A stretch of DNA of 6,332 nt from Chamaesiphon sp. (GCA_026786125.1 JAJAYU010000153.1:1-6332), one strand, 5' to 3'. Shown: positions 1 to 4,899, counted from the stretch's first letter. Program-made: numbers and translations. The notes: generated by a model not told the origin, from the letters alone.

Positions 1-382
1 AGATGGCATCCTGGCTGATATGCTAATTGCCGAAGCGATCGCGTATGAAGGCAAACCATTGAGCCAAATGGTAGCAGAGGTCATCGCCGAAGCTGGTGGG
101 CCATTATTTAACCGTCGTCTAGACTTACATCTAGATAATGATCACAAGCTAGCGGTAATGAAAACTTATACCGAACATCCACCCACAAGTATCGCGGGGA
201 TTGATGTGAAAGAAGTTGGTCGCAAAGATGGGGTGAAATTCTATCTCGCCGATGGTGGTTGGGTGCTACTCCGCGCCTCCGGTACCGAGCCGTTGATTCG
301 CGTTTATCTAGAAACTCATTCTGCCGAACAGTTGCAGAAATTAGCCTCGACGATGGAAACGGCGATCGAAGCTCTAAAATAA
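1..382 (+). CDS. Phosphoglucomutase/phosphomannomutase family protein, C-terminal part (5' end outside window)
   Basis: The reading frame is open from the left edge (first whole codon at position 2) and gives 126 residues before TAA at 380-382. An internal ATG at 20 is not the real start, because DGILAD is encoded in frame before it and belongs to the same domain. The C-terminal half contains LLRASGTEPLIRVYLET, the SGTEP phosphate-binding loop of the fourth domain of alpha-D-phosphohexomutases. DVKEVGRKDGVKFYLADGGW just before it also fits this family. These cytosolic enzymes move phosphate between C1 and C6 of hexose phosphates through a phosphoserine, supplying glycogen, cell-wall and sugar-nucleotide pathways. 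The catalytic serine and metal-binding loop lie upstream of the window, so glucose, mannose or glucosamine phosphate cannot be chosen as substrate. The family assignment is firm; the exact enzyme is not. Confidence 0.9.
   Translation, partial: DGILADMLIAEAIAYEGKPLSQMVAEVIAEAGGPLFNRRLDLHLDNDHKLAVMKTYTEHPPTSIAGIDVKEVGRKDGVKFYLADGGWVLLRASGTEPLIRVYLETHSAEQLQKLASTMETAIEALK
35..42. repeat. HIP1 octamer GCGATCGC
   Basis: A perfect copy of the highly iterated palindrome of cyanobacterial genomes, inside the mutase gene. Other perfect copies lie at 4578-4585 and 5856-5863, and several 7-of-8 matches occur elsewhere. It is useful as a taxonomic marker of the host. Confidence 0.9.
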
Positions 383-397
383 AGGATAGATTCGTAG

Positions 398-426
398 GGT
401 GTGTTAGGTTGCAAGCCTAACGCACC
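398..426. repeat. Short palindromic intergenic repeat (GGTGTGTTAGG/CCTAACGCACC)
   Basis: GGTGTGTTAGG at 398-408 faces CCTAACGCACC at 416-426. The arms pair with one G-T wobble and can extend by two more pairs, leaving a 3-nt loop (GCA). It begins 16 nt after the mutase stop codon. The wording matches a short palindrome that I recall as dispersed in intergenic regions of many cyanobacteria. No T run follows on the + strand, so it is not a classic intrinsic terminator, but it could protect the 3' end of the mutase mRNA. It ends 24 nt before the lapA-like start. Confidence 0.7.
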
Positions 427-450
427 AATCCAGATATACCCAATTTTCTG

Positions 451-672
451 ATGACAAATTTAGTTATTTCGACGATTACCGCTATCTGGATCATCCTAAT
501 AGCCCTCATCTCAGTCCAGAATGCTAGCTTAGTCAGCATTAATTTTGTAGTGTGGAAATTGATCGATCTACCTTGGGGGCTAGTATTAGCTGGTGCAGTC
601 GCCATCGGCTTTCTCATCGGCGGCTGTCTACCACTCTTGCGTGCCAACTCCGCCACCGTCAAACGGAGATAG
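451..672 (+). CDS. Small LapA-domain (DUF1049-like) membrane protein
   Basis: This 73-residue protein has two predicted membrane helices, about residues 4-22 and 42-63. Between them is the segment SVQNASLVSINFVVWKLIDL. The helix, then QNA, then a short beta-like stretch ending in W, then LPWG and a second helix is the pattern of the LapA (lipopolysaccharide assembly protein A) domain family, formerly DUF1049. The tail RANSATVKRR is basic and probably cytosolic. In proteobacteria LapA takes part in control of lipopolysaccharide synthesis. Cyanobacterial homologues are common and uncharacterised, so no function is claimed. The ATG at 451 is chosen because it gives a full-length domain; no clear Shine-Dalgarno precedes it. 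A reading frame on the opposite strand covers nearly the same bases but encodes no recognisable protein. Confidence 0.75.
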   Translation: MTNLVISTITAIWIILIALISVQNASLVSINFVVWKLIDLPWGLVLAGAVAIGFLIGGCLPLLRANSATVKRR

Positions 673-730
673 CCCTATTCCCTAATTATTAAAATTTGTT
701 GCCTTGTCTTCAGAATTGCGAACAGACATC

Positions 731-767
731 TATAAAAGGCTGCTATCGTAAGGGGGATCGATCGGAG
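731..767 (+). promoter_or_regulatory. Possible -10 box and ribosome binding site of pebA
   Basis: TATAAA at 731-736 lies in the 104-nt gap between the lapA-like gene and pebA and could be a -10 element. No convincing -35 hexamer sits 16-18 nt upstream. GGAG at 764-767, with 9 nt before the ATG at 777, is a good Shine-Dalgarno and supports that start. The promoter part is weak and pebA could instead be read from further upstream. Confidence 0.35.
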
Positions 768-776
768 CCAAGCTTC

Positions 777-1499
777 ATGTACAAGCCATTTTTAAACCAC
801 TTAGAACGCGAACTGACCGCCAAGTTTGACTTGCAGCCGCGAGAAATTCCGGCTGGTTTGGAATTAAATGTCAGCGAGCGTGGCAAAAGTCCCGCAACGA
901 TTCAAAGCTGGTCTTATCAATGTCCCCAGCTACGCAAAATTCGGTACACATACATTGATGCTGGTGTAAGTTCGCAGATTTTTAACTGCGTAATTTATCC
1001 CGATCACCATTATGATTTACCACTGTTAGGCTTGGATTTCCTTTCATTTGGCAAAGTCAAAAACCTAGTAGTGCTAGACTTTCAGCCGCTTTTTCAAGAT
1101 GAAGCATATCAGAAGAAGTATATCGAGCCGTTGAAATTTCTGCACGATCGATATCCAGATCTATCCCAAGATCTAGAGATGAAATTTTACGATTCCAATC
1201 AATATTTCTCCAAGTACCTACTGTTTGCCAAGACCGATCCTGAAACCGTCTCGACGAGACTGCTAGCAGCATTCAAGGATTATCTAGATCTATATTGGCA
1301 GATGATCGATCGAGCCGAACCGCTCACAGATCCTTCAGATATCCAACGCATCGTCAAAGCTCAAAAAGACTACGATTGCTACAGCGCAGAACGCGACCCC
1401 GCTTCAGGACTATTTAGTAGCTATTTCGGACATGAATGGTCAGAACGCTTCCTACATGAGTTCTTGTTTGAAGACTCTGTACCCTTGGCGGTTGTGTAG
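777..1499 (+). CDS. pebA: 15,16-dihydrobiliverdin:ferredoxin oxidoreductase PebA
   Basis: This 240-residue protein belongs to the ferredoxin-dependent bilin reductase family. PebA reduces the 15,16 double bond of biliverdin IXalpha with electrons from ferredoxin, giving 15,16-dihydrobiliverdin, which passes to PebB. The family pattern is clear: VIYPDHHYDLPLLGLDFLSFG (residues 73-92), VLDFQPL (99-105), NQYFSKYLLF (141-150), SAERDPASGLF (203-213), and the C-terminal block FGHEWSERFLHEFLF. Asp87 (GLDF) and Asp207 (RDP) occupy positions where the family carries its active-site aspartates. The choice of PebA rather than PebB rests on the SAERDPxxGLF, FGxEWSxRFLHEFLF and DLLWFG-like segments, which resemble Synechococcus PebA as I recall it. 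The frame stays open upstream to a TTG at 696. The ATG at 777 is preferred because it is preceded by GGAG and gives the family's MYKPFL-type N-terminus. pebB follows on the same strand. Confidence 0.9.
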   Translation: MYKPFLNHLERELTAKFDLQPREIPAGLELNVSERGKSPATIQSWSYQCPQLRKIRYTYIDAGVSSQIFNCVIYPDHHYDLPLLGLDFLSFGKVKNLVVLDFQPLFQDEAYQKKYIEPLKFLHDRYPDLSQDLEMKFYDSNQYFSKYLLFAKTDPETVSTRLLAAFKDYLDLYWQMIDRAEPLTDPSDIQRIVKAQKDYDCYSAERDPASGLFSSYFGHEWSERFLHEFLFEDSVPLAVV

Positions 1500-1526
1500 A
1501 ACCCAATTGGGATGTCTTATTGGGAA

Positions 1527-1584
1527 GGGCGGGTTTTGTTGATATTGCTCGGTATAATCGACATTTTGTAGCATAAACCCGCCC
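1527..1584. repeat. Palindromic repeat with 10-bp perfect arms in the pebA-pebB spacer
   Basis: GGGCGGGTTT at 1527-1536 is the exact reverse complement of AAACCCGCCC at 1575-1584. The 38-nt loop contains a further nested pairing, GTTGAT with ATCGAC. CCCAATTGGG, a separate perfect 10-bp palindrome, lies just upstream at 1502-1511, only 2 nt after the pebA stop. GGGCGGGTTT-type hairpins are a dispersed intergenic repeat that I recall from many cyanobacteria. Here it fills most of the 124 nt between pebA and pebB. It lacks a clean T tract directly after the 3' arm (CTACAG follows), so it is more likely an mRNA stabiliser or partial attenuator than a full terminator. Confidence 0.75.
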
Positions 1585-1623
1585 CTACAGATCCAAAAAT
1601 ACCTACGCCCCATCTCCTAAAAA

Positions 1624-2367
1624 ATGACGCTCTACCAGCCTTTCCTCGACTACGGCATTGAATATGTTAAATCACGATTAGAGATCGATGATTACCCGAT
1701 TCCGACTGGATTTGATCGCAATCGTGCGATGACGGGGAAAGGTGATAAGCAAGTAGAAGTTCTGACAACCAGTTACGGCTTCCAATCTCCTAAACTGCGG
1801 CAAATTCGAGCTGCACACGTCCAAGGGGGACAATCTCTGCAAGTTCTCAATTTTGTAATTTTCCCAGCTCTCAACTACGATTTACCTTTCTTTGGGGCAG
1901 ATCTAGTTACTCTGCCAGGTGGACATTTGATTGCGATCGATATGCAGCCATTATTCTGGAATGAGCCAGCATATCAAGAGCGTTACACCACACCGATTTT
2001 ACCGATGTTTCAGGAGTATCAGCAGCATCTACCTTGGGGTGGTGATTTCCCTGAAGAAGCAAAGGCATTTTTCTCGCCAGCCTTCCTCTGGACTCGTCCT
2101 TCAGAGATAGAAGCAGTGGAAACCCATGTATTTGGCGCATTTAAAGACTATCTCAAAGCTTACCTGGATTTTGTTGATCGAGCCGAGCCAATTACCGATC
2201 CACAACGGTTGGAAGAGATCAAGCAAGCACAACTGCGATATGTGCGGTATCGCTCCGAAAAAGATCCCGCGCGAGGAATGTTAAAGAGATTTTACGGTGA
2301 AGAGTGGACTGAAGAATACATTCACGGATTTTTATTCGACTTGGAGCGAAAATTGGTCGAAAGCTGA
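1624..2367 (+). CDS. pebB: Phycoerythrobilin:ferredoxin oxidoreductase PebB
   Basis: This 247-residue protein is the second ferredoxin-dependent bilin reductase of the pair. PebB reduces the A-ring diene of 15,16-dihydrobiliverdin to give 3Z-phycoerythrobilin, using two electrons from ferredoxin. Diagnostic segments are [20 protein letters not shown] (residues 75-94), [15 protein letters not shown] (95-109), the [10 protein letters not shown] motif (149-158), [13 protein letters not shown] (208-220), and [17 protein letters not shown] (224-240). The PFFGxDLVTLPxGHL and FFSPxFLWTR wording matches PebB and differs from PebA and PcyA. Asp93 and Asp214 occupy the family's active-site aspartate positions. 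The ATG at 1624 matches the family N-terminus but has no visible Shine-Dalgarno, unlike pebA, which suggests coupling to readthrough from pebA or weak translation. PebA is known to channel its product to PebB, consistent with joint expression. Confidence 0.92.
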   Translation: MTLYQPFLDYGIEYVKSRLEIDDYPIPTGFDRNRAMTGKGDKQVEVLTTSYGFQSPKLRQIRAAHVQGGQSLQVLNFVIFPALNYDLPFFGADLVTLPGGHLIAIDMQPLFWNEPAYQERYTTPILPMFQEYQQHLPWGGDFPEEAKAFFSPAFLWTRPSEIEAVETHVFGAFKDYLKAYLDFVDRAEPITDPQRLEEIKQAQLRYVRYRSEKDPARGMLKRFYGEEWTEEYIHGFLFDLERKLVES

Positions 2368-2508
2368 AATCTTTCTGTAGATAGCCGAAACAAGTAATGT
2401 TAATACCGCACCAGTAATTGCTTCCACAGCCTAATATTAAGCGAGTGTTAACGTTTGTGACAAAAATGAGGAAGGAGTGAAAAAGAGCCTGCATAACATT
2501 GTATAAAC

Positions 2509-2537
2509 TTAACATAATAGTTAATATTAGTTATAAG
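2509..2537 (+). promoter_or_regulatory. Candidate sigma70-type promoter for cpcBA
   Basis: TTAACA at 2509-2514 (five of six to TTGACA) is followed after 17 nt by TATAAG at 2532-2537 (five of six to TATAAT). Transcription would begin near 2544-2546, giving a leader of about 145 nt. The surroundings are very AT-rich and other TATA-like words (CATAAT at 2513-2518) are present, so the exact choice is uncertain. Confidence 0.4.
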
Positions 2538-2541
2538 AGAG

Positions 2542-2579
2542 TAGCTCCGTGCAAAATAGAGCTAGACCTGTTCAGCTCT
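2542..2579 (+). other. Two mutually exclusive hairpins in the cpcB leader
   Basis: TAGCTC at 2542-2547 can pair with GAGCTA at 2559-2564. AGAGCT at 2558-2563 can pair instead with AGCTCT at 2574-2579. The shared middle arm means only one stem can form at a time. Each stem is only 6 bp, so they may be weak or fortuitous. They would lie at or close to the 5' end of the transcript if the promoter at 2509-2537 is used. Confidence 0.35.
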
Positions 2580-2689
2580 CATATTAGTGCGCGAGTTCTT
2601 ACAAATTTATTTGCTGTGTTACCCACAGGGTGCAACTCCAGTACATAAATTTGACACTAAAACTTTAAACGGATAAAAGGATTAAATAT

Positions 2690-3208
2690 ATGCTAGACGG
2701 ATTCTCTAAAGTTGTTGCACAAGCAGATGCTCAAGGTCAATACCTGAGTGCTGGACAATTAGACGCTTTGGCTGCAATGGTAGCCGATGGCAACAAACGC
2801 ATGGATACCGTTAACCGGATCACTAGCAACTCCTCCACTATCGTTGCAAATGCAGCTCGGAGCCTATTTGCTGACCAACCAAACTTGATTGCTCCAGGTG
2901 GAAACGCTTACACTAGCCGCCGGATGGCAGCTTGTTTGCGGGACATGGAAATCATTCTTCGTTATGTAACTTATGCAATCTTCGCAGGTGACGCTTCCGT
3001 CCTCGACGATCGTTGTTTGAATGGTTTACGTGAAACTTACCTCGCGCTAGGTACTCCAGGCTCATCCGTAGCTGCTGGTGTCTCCAAAATGAAAGATGCA
3101 GCAATTGCGATCATGTCTGACAAAGCCAACATCACCAACGGCGATTGTAGCGCGTTGACTTCTGAAGTTGCTGGTTATTTTGATCGGGCAGCAGCATCAG
3201 TAGGGTAG
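2690..3208 (+). CDS. cpcB: C-phycocyanin beta subunit
   Basis: This 172-residue protein has the exact usual length of CpcB. It is the beta chain of phycocyanin, pairing with CpcA and stacking as hexamers in the phycobilisome rods on the thylakoid surface. [20 protein letters not shown] (residues 71-90) carries Cys82, the first bilin attachment site, and Asn72, the asparagine that is gamma-N-methylated in phycobiliproteins. GDCSAL carries Cys153, the second attachment site. [19 protein letters not shown] (106-124) is the conserved core. The 172-residue length and the [13 protein letters not shown] wording argue against CpeB (about 184 residues with other insertions) and against PecB. The lyases for these two cysteines are of the CpcS/CpcU and CpcT types in other cyanobacteria; none is in the window. 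AAGGA lies 8 nt before the ATG. The TAG stop is also the first codon of a tandem heptamer array. Confidence 0.97.
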   Translation: MLDGFSKVVAQADAQGQYLSAGQLDALAAMVADGNKRMDTVNRITSNSSTIVANAARSLFADQPNLIAPGGNAYTSRRMAACLRDMEIILRYVTYAIFAGDASVLDDRCLNGLRETYLALGTPGSSVAAGVSKMKDAAIAIMSDKANITNGDCSALTSEVAGYFDRAAASVG

Positions 3209-3254
3209 TTAGTAGTTGATAGTTGATAGTTGATAGTTGATAGTTGATAGCTAA
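3206..3254. repeat. Tandem heptamer array (TAGTTGA)n starting on the cpcB stop codon
   Basis: Five perfect TAGTTGA units run from 3213 to 3247, flanked by degenerate units TAGTTAG (3206-3212) and TAGCTAA (3248-3254). The left degenerate unit contains the cpcB stop TAG at 3206-3208. Such short tandemly repeated heptamers (STRR class) are known from cyanobacterial intergenic DNA. A related array with the unit GATARTT, the same word in another phase, lies at 3965-3991. Unit number probably varies between strains. Confidence 0.9.
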
Positions 3255-3333
3255 ATTATTAGTTAGGTATAGATCTGTAGGTTGGGTTGAAGAATGAAAC
3301 CCAACACGCTCAACTAACAACTGTCTACTAACT
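3207..3333. repeat. Inverted-repeat-bounded block in the cpcB-cpcA spacer
   Basis: AGTTAGTAG at 3207-3215 is the exact reverse complement of CTACTAACT at 3325-3333. Adjacent bases add to the match: TTGATAGTTGA on the left resembles the reverse complement of TCAACTAACAA on the right, with one mismatch after a 4-nt insertion. The block contains the heptamer array and the 3281-3305 palindrome. The arrangement resembles a small non-autonomous insertion or a folded repeat cassette, but there is no transposase and no clear target-site duplication, so the mobile nature is inference. Confidence 0.5.
3281..3305. repeat. Palindrome GTTGGGTT/AACCCAAC between cpcB and cpcA
   Basis: GTTGGGTT at 3281-3288 and AACCCAAC at 3298-3305 are perfect 8-bp arms around a 9-nt loop. 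TGTAGGTTGGGTTGA followed by AAACCCAACA is wording I recall as a very common dispersed cyanobacterial intergenic palindrome. No T run follows, so it should not terminate transcription fully before cpcA. Confidence 0.75.
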
Positions 3334-3372
3334 TGAAAATTTGTAAACCATTCAATTTAGGATCGAAAAATC

Positions 3373-3861
3373 ATGAAAACTCCATTAACCGAAGCAGTCG
3401 CTACTGCGGATTCCCAAGGTCGCTTTTTGAGCAGTACCGAAATTCAAGTTGCATTCGGTCGCTTTCGCCAAGCCACTGCTAGCTTAACTGCTGCTAAAGG
3501 CTTGACAGCAAATGCTGAATCTTTGGCAAATGGTGCAGCAAATGCTGTTTACCAAAAATTTCCCTACACCACTACCATGTCGGGTCCTAACTTTGCGGCT
3601 ACCGCTACTGGTAAAGCAAAGTGTGTGCGTGACATCGGTTACTACCTCCGCATGGTTACTTACTGCTGTGTAGTTGGCGGTACTGGCCCAATGGATGACT
3701 ACCTCTTGGGTGGTTTAGCTGAAATCAACAAAACTTTTGATCTATCCCCTAGCTGGTATATTGAAGCTCTCAAGTACATCAAATCAAACCACGGTTTGGC
3801 TGGCGATGCTGCGGTAGAAGCTAATTCCTACATCGACTATGCAATTAACTCCTTGAGCTAG
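3373..3861 (+). CDS. cpcA: C-phycocyanin alpha subunit
   Basis: This 162-residue protein has the standard CpcA length. It is the alpha chain of phycocyanin and partners CpcB in phycobilisome rods. [20 protein letters not shown] (residues 80-99) carries Cys84, the single bilin attachment site and the target of the CpcE/CpcF lyase, and Asp87, which contacts the chromophore. [19 protein letters not shown] (60-78) and [20 protein letters not shown] (122-141) are highly conserved CpcA segments. GYYLRMVTY, rather than the DHYLRTISY of PecA, favours phycocyanin over phycoerythrocyanin. The start has MKTPLTEA rather than the MVKTPLTEA found in some relatives. TAGGA at 3358-3362 lies 10 nt before the ATG. 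The gene ends in two in-frame stop codons (TAG TAG). It lies 164 nt after cpcB, a longer and more repeat-rich spacer than is usual for this co-transcribed pair. A strong terminator follows. Confidence 0.97.
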   Translation: MKTPLTEAVATADSQGRFLSSTEIQVAFGRFRQATASLTAAKGLTANAESLANGAANAVYQKFPYTTTMSGPNFAATATGKAKCVRDIGYYLRMVTYCCVVGGTGPMDDYLLGGLAEINKTFDLSPSWYIEALKYIKSNHGLAGDAAVEANSYIDYAINSLS

Positions 3862-3875
3862 TAGCTAGTTTATCG

Positions 3876-3947
3876 TTATCCCCTGAAGTTATCTCCCGCT
3901 GCTTGCGATTTCGTTGGTAATAGGAAATAACTTGGGGGTAATTTTTT
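3876..3947 (+). terminator. Intrinsic terminator after cpcA
   Basis: AAGTTAT (3886-3892) pairs with ATAACTT (3927-3933). The stem continues outward with CCCC (3880-3883) against GGGG (3935-3938) and TTA (3876-3878) against TAA (3939-3941), with small bulges at T3879 and around 3884-3885. Six T residues follow directly at 3942-3947. The loop is 34 nt. The position, 14 nt after the cpcA stop, fits an end point for an abundant cpcBA transcript, leaving cpcF to readthrough or to its own promoter. Confidence 0.75.
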
Positions 3948-3964
3948 GCCTGTGAGTACCTGTA

Positions 3965-3991
3965 GATAATTGATAATTGATAGTTGATAAC
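3965..3991. repeat. Second heptamer array (GATARTT)n upstream of cpcF
   Basis: The units are GATAATT, GATAATT, GATAGTT and a partial GATAAC, read in phase. It is the same heptamer as in the cpcB-cpcA spacer with G/A variation at one position. The rest of the 209-nt cpcA-cpcF gap holds the cpcA terminator. It also has a TAGAAT word at 4042-4047 that could be a weak -10 for cpcF, with no matching -35 seen. Confidence 0.75.
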
Positions 3992-4070
3992 AGAGGTTTT
4001 AGGAGAGGGCTTTAGACCCATGATTTTTGGTAAGATGGGGTTAGAATCATCGGCAAAATCCAACATCTAA

Positions 4071-4880
4071 ATGAGCGATCCTGACTTACTCAAGACATTG
4101 CTTTCGGCTATTGCGGAGGCGGCTTCATCTACTCAAATGATTGAAGCTGTTGAGAAGTTAGCTGAGGCGCGGCTAGAGGCGGCTGTACCGAATCTAATTA
4201 CTGTTTTGGGCTACAACAATCCTGGGGCGGCGGTAGCTGCGGTAGAAGGGCTGATTGCGATCGGTAAGCCTGCTGTTGGACCATTGTTAGAGCTGCTGGA
4301 TGGGTATAATTATGGCGCGAGAGCTTGGGCACTGAGAGCGTTAGCAGGCATTGGCGATCCTCAAGCACTAGATTTATTATTAGATGCTGCCAAAAATGAC
4401 TTTGCACTGAGTGTCAGGCGGGCGGCGGCGAGAGGATTGGGGACAATTCATTGGGATGAATTAGCCGTAGAATCGATCGAGCCTACTCAAGCAAAAGTAA
4501 TTGAAGTGCTGCTCGCAGTGTCGCAGGATCATGAGTGGGTGGTTAGATATGCGGCAATTACTGGATTACAGGAATTAGCGATCGCTAGTACTATTGCTAG
4601 CCCCGATCTGACTCGCCAAATTTTGGGACATTTTGATCGATTGGTAGATAATGATGATAATTTAGCGGTGATTGCTAGAATCTGGCTAGCGCAAAGCGAG
4701 ATCCAAACTTATATTGCAGAAATCTTGAGCGCACAACCTGCTCTAGAGCCAAAAATATCGGTTGATTGGCAGGCAACTCTTGCCAAACTCTATGTTCGAA
4801 AACGCCAAGAGCAACCCCATCCAGAAGGCGATCCCTACAAATTTCGAGAGGTCGCTGCGGCAATTCTCAAAGGTGAATGA
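4071..4880 (+). CDS. cpcF: Phycocyanobilin lyase subunit CpcF (HEAT-repeat), with a long C-terminal tail
   Basis: This 269-residue protein is built of HEAT-like helical repeats. Recognisable units lie at about residues 34-65 (LEAAVPNLITVLGYNNPGAA and on), 66-96 (PAVGPLLELLDGYNYGARAW and on), 97-125 (DPQALDLLLDAAKNDFALSV and on), and 142-172 (VLLAVSQDHEWVVRYAAITG). The NNPGAAVAAVEGLIAIG and GYNYGARAWALRALAGIGDP segments are typical of CpcF. CpcF and CpcE form a heterodimer that attaches phycocyanobilin to Cys84 of CpcA, so the position after cpcA suits this role. From memory, characterised CpcF proteins are about 200-215 residues; the region after about residue 210, including DWQATLAKLYVRKRQEQ and DPYKFREVAAAIL, is extra and has no assignment that I can make. 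CpcE is absent beside it. PecF or another E/F-type lyase subunit is the alternative reading. No clear Shine-Dalgarno precedes the ATG. Confidence 0.82.
   Translation: MSDPDLLKTLLSAIAEAASSTQMIEAVEKLAEARLEAAVPNLITVLGYNNPGAAVAAVEGLIAIGKPAVGPLLELLDGYNYGARAWALRALAGIGDPQALDLLLDAAKNDFALSVRRAAARGLGTIHWDELAVESIEPTQAKVIEVLLAVSQDHEWVVRYAAITGLQELAIASTIASPDLTRQILGHFDRLVDNDDNLAVIARIWLAQSEIQTYIAEILSAQPALEPKISVDWQATLAKLYVRKRQEQPHPEGDPYKFREVAAAILKGE
4578..4585. repeat. HIP1 octamer GCGATCGC
   Basis: Perfect copy inside cpcF, in the codons around residues 170-172 (AIA). Confidence 0.9.
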
Positions 4881-4899
4881 GTTATAATCTATCATTCAC
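4873..4899. terminator. Palindrome joining the 3' ends of cpcF and the MFS gene; possible bidirectional terminator
   Basis: GTGAATGA (4873-4880) and TCATTCAC (4892-4899) are perfect 8-bp inverted repeats around an 11-nt AT-rich centre. Each arm contains a stop codon: TGA of cpcF at 4878-4880 and TCA (TGA on the - strand) of the MFS gene at 4892-4894. Both genes therefore end with the same GTGAATGA. The convergent layout with only 11 nt between stops suggests a shared terminator, but there is no T tract on either side, so function is uncertain. Confidence 0.4.

Larger units (their letters stand above)
2368..2689 (+). promoter_or_regulatory. Upstream region and leader of cpcBA
   Basis: This 322-nt stretch has no gene that I can support. 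It holds a candidate promoter (2509-2537), a small palindrome TTTGTGACAAA (2454-2464) that could be an operator, two overlapping hairpins (2542-2579), and a third small hairpin, CTGTG(ttacc)CACAG, at 2614-2628. The Shine-Dalgarno AAGGA at 2677-2681 has 8 nt before the cpcB ATG. Phycocyanin genes usually have a strong promoter and a structured leader, so this arrangement fits. No convincing terminator for pebB is visible at its left end, so readthrough from pebAB is possible. Confidence 0.6.

Noticed and set aside
417..662. Minus-strand frame antisense to the lapA-like gene
   Set aside because: The + strand frame has the two-helix LapA pattern; the antisense frame has none.
696..776. Upstream extension of pebA to a TTG start, adding 27 residues
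   Set aside because: The added residues do not resemble the family N-terminus, and the ATG at 777 has a good Shine-Dalgarno and gives the MYKPFL start.
2219..2515. Minus-strand frame overlapping the end of pebB and the cpcB upstream region
   Set aside because: No family resemblance, half of it lies antisense to pebB, and it would cover the cpcBA regulatory region.
2549..2635. GTGCAA words at 2549-2554 and 2630-2635, and TTGCACA at 2714-2720, as a chromatic-adaptation L box
   Set aside because: The L box that I recall needs two TTGCACA direct repeats 4 nt apart. These are isolated half sites, far apart, and one lies within cpcB coding sequence.
2651..2679. TTGACA at 2651-2656 as the cpcB -35 element
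   Set aside because: The hexamer is perfect, but the matching -10 position reads TAAAAG and would place the transcription start at or beyond the Shine-Dalgarno.
3206..3254. CRISPR array
   Set aside because: The unit is 7 bp with no spacers, so it is a simple tandem repeat.
3132..3320. Minus-strand frame with repeated INYQLST residues
   Set aside because: It is the translation of the heptamer array and overlaps cpcB. Such frames are common false genes in cyanobacteria.
2690..3861. Phycoerythrin (cpeBA) or phycoerythrocyanin (pecBA) instead of phycocyanin
   Set aside because: Lengths of 172 and 162 residues and the [13 protein letters not shown] and [10 protein letters not shown] segments match CpcB and CpcA. 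CpeB is longer, and PecA has a different block around its cysteine.
3845..4066. Minus-strand frame across the cpcA-cpcF gap
   Set aside because: It runs through the terminator and the second heptamer array, has no recognisable protein pattern and no start signal.
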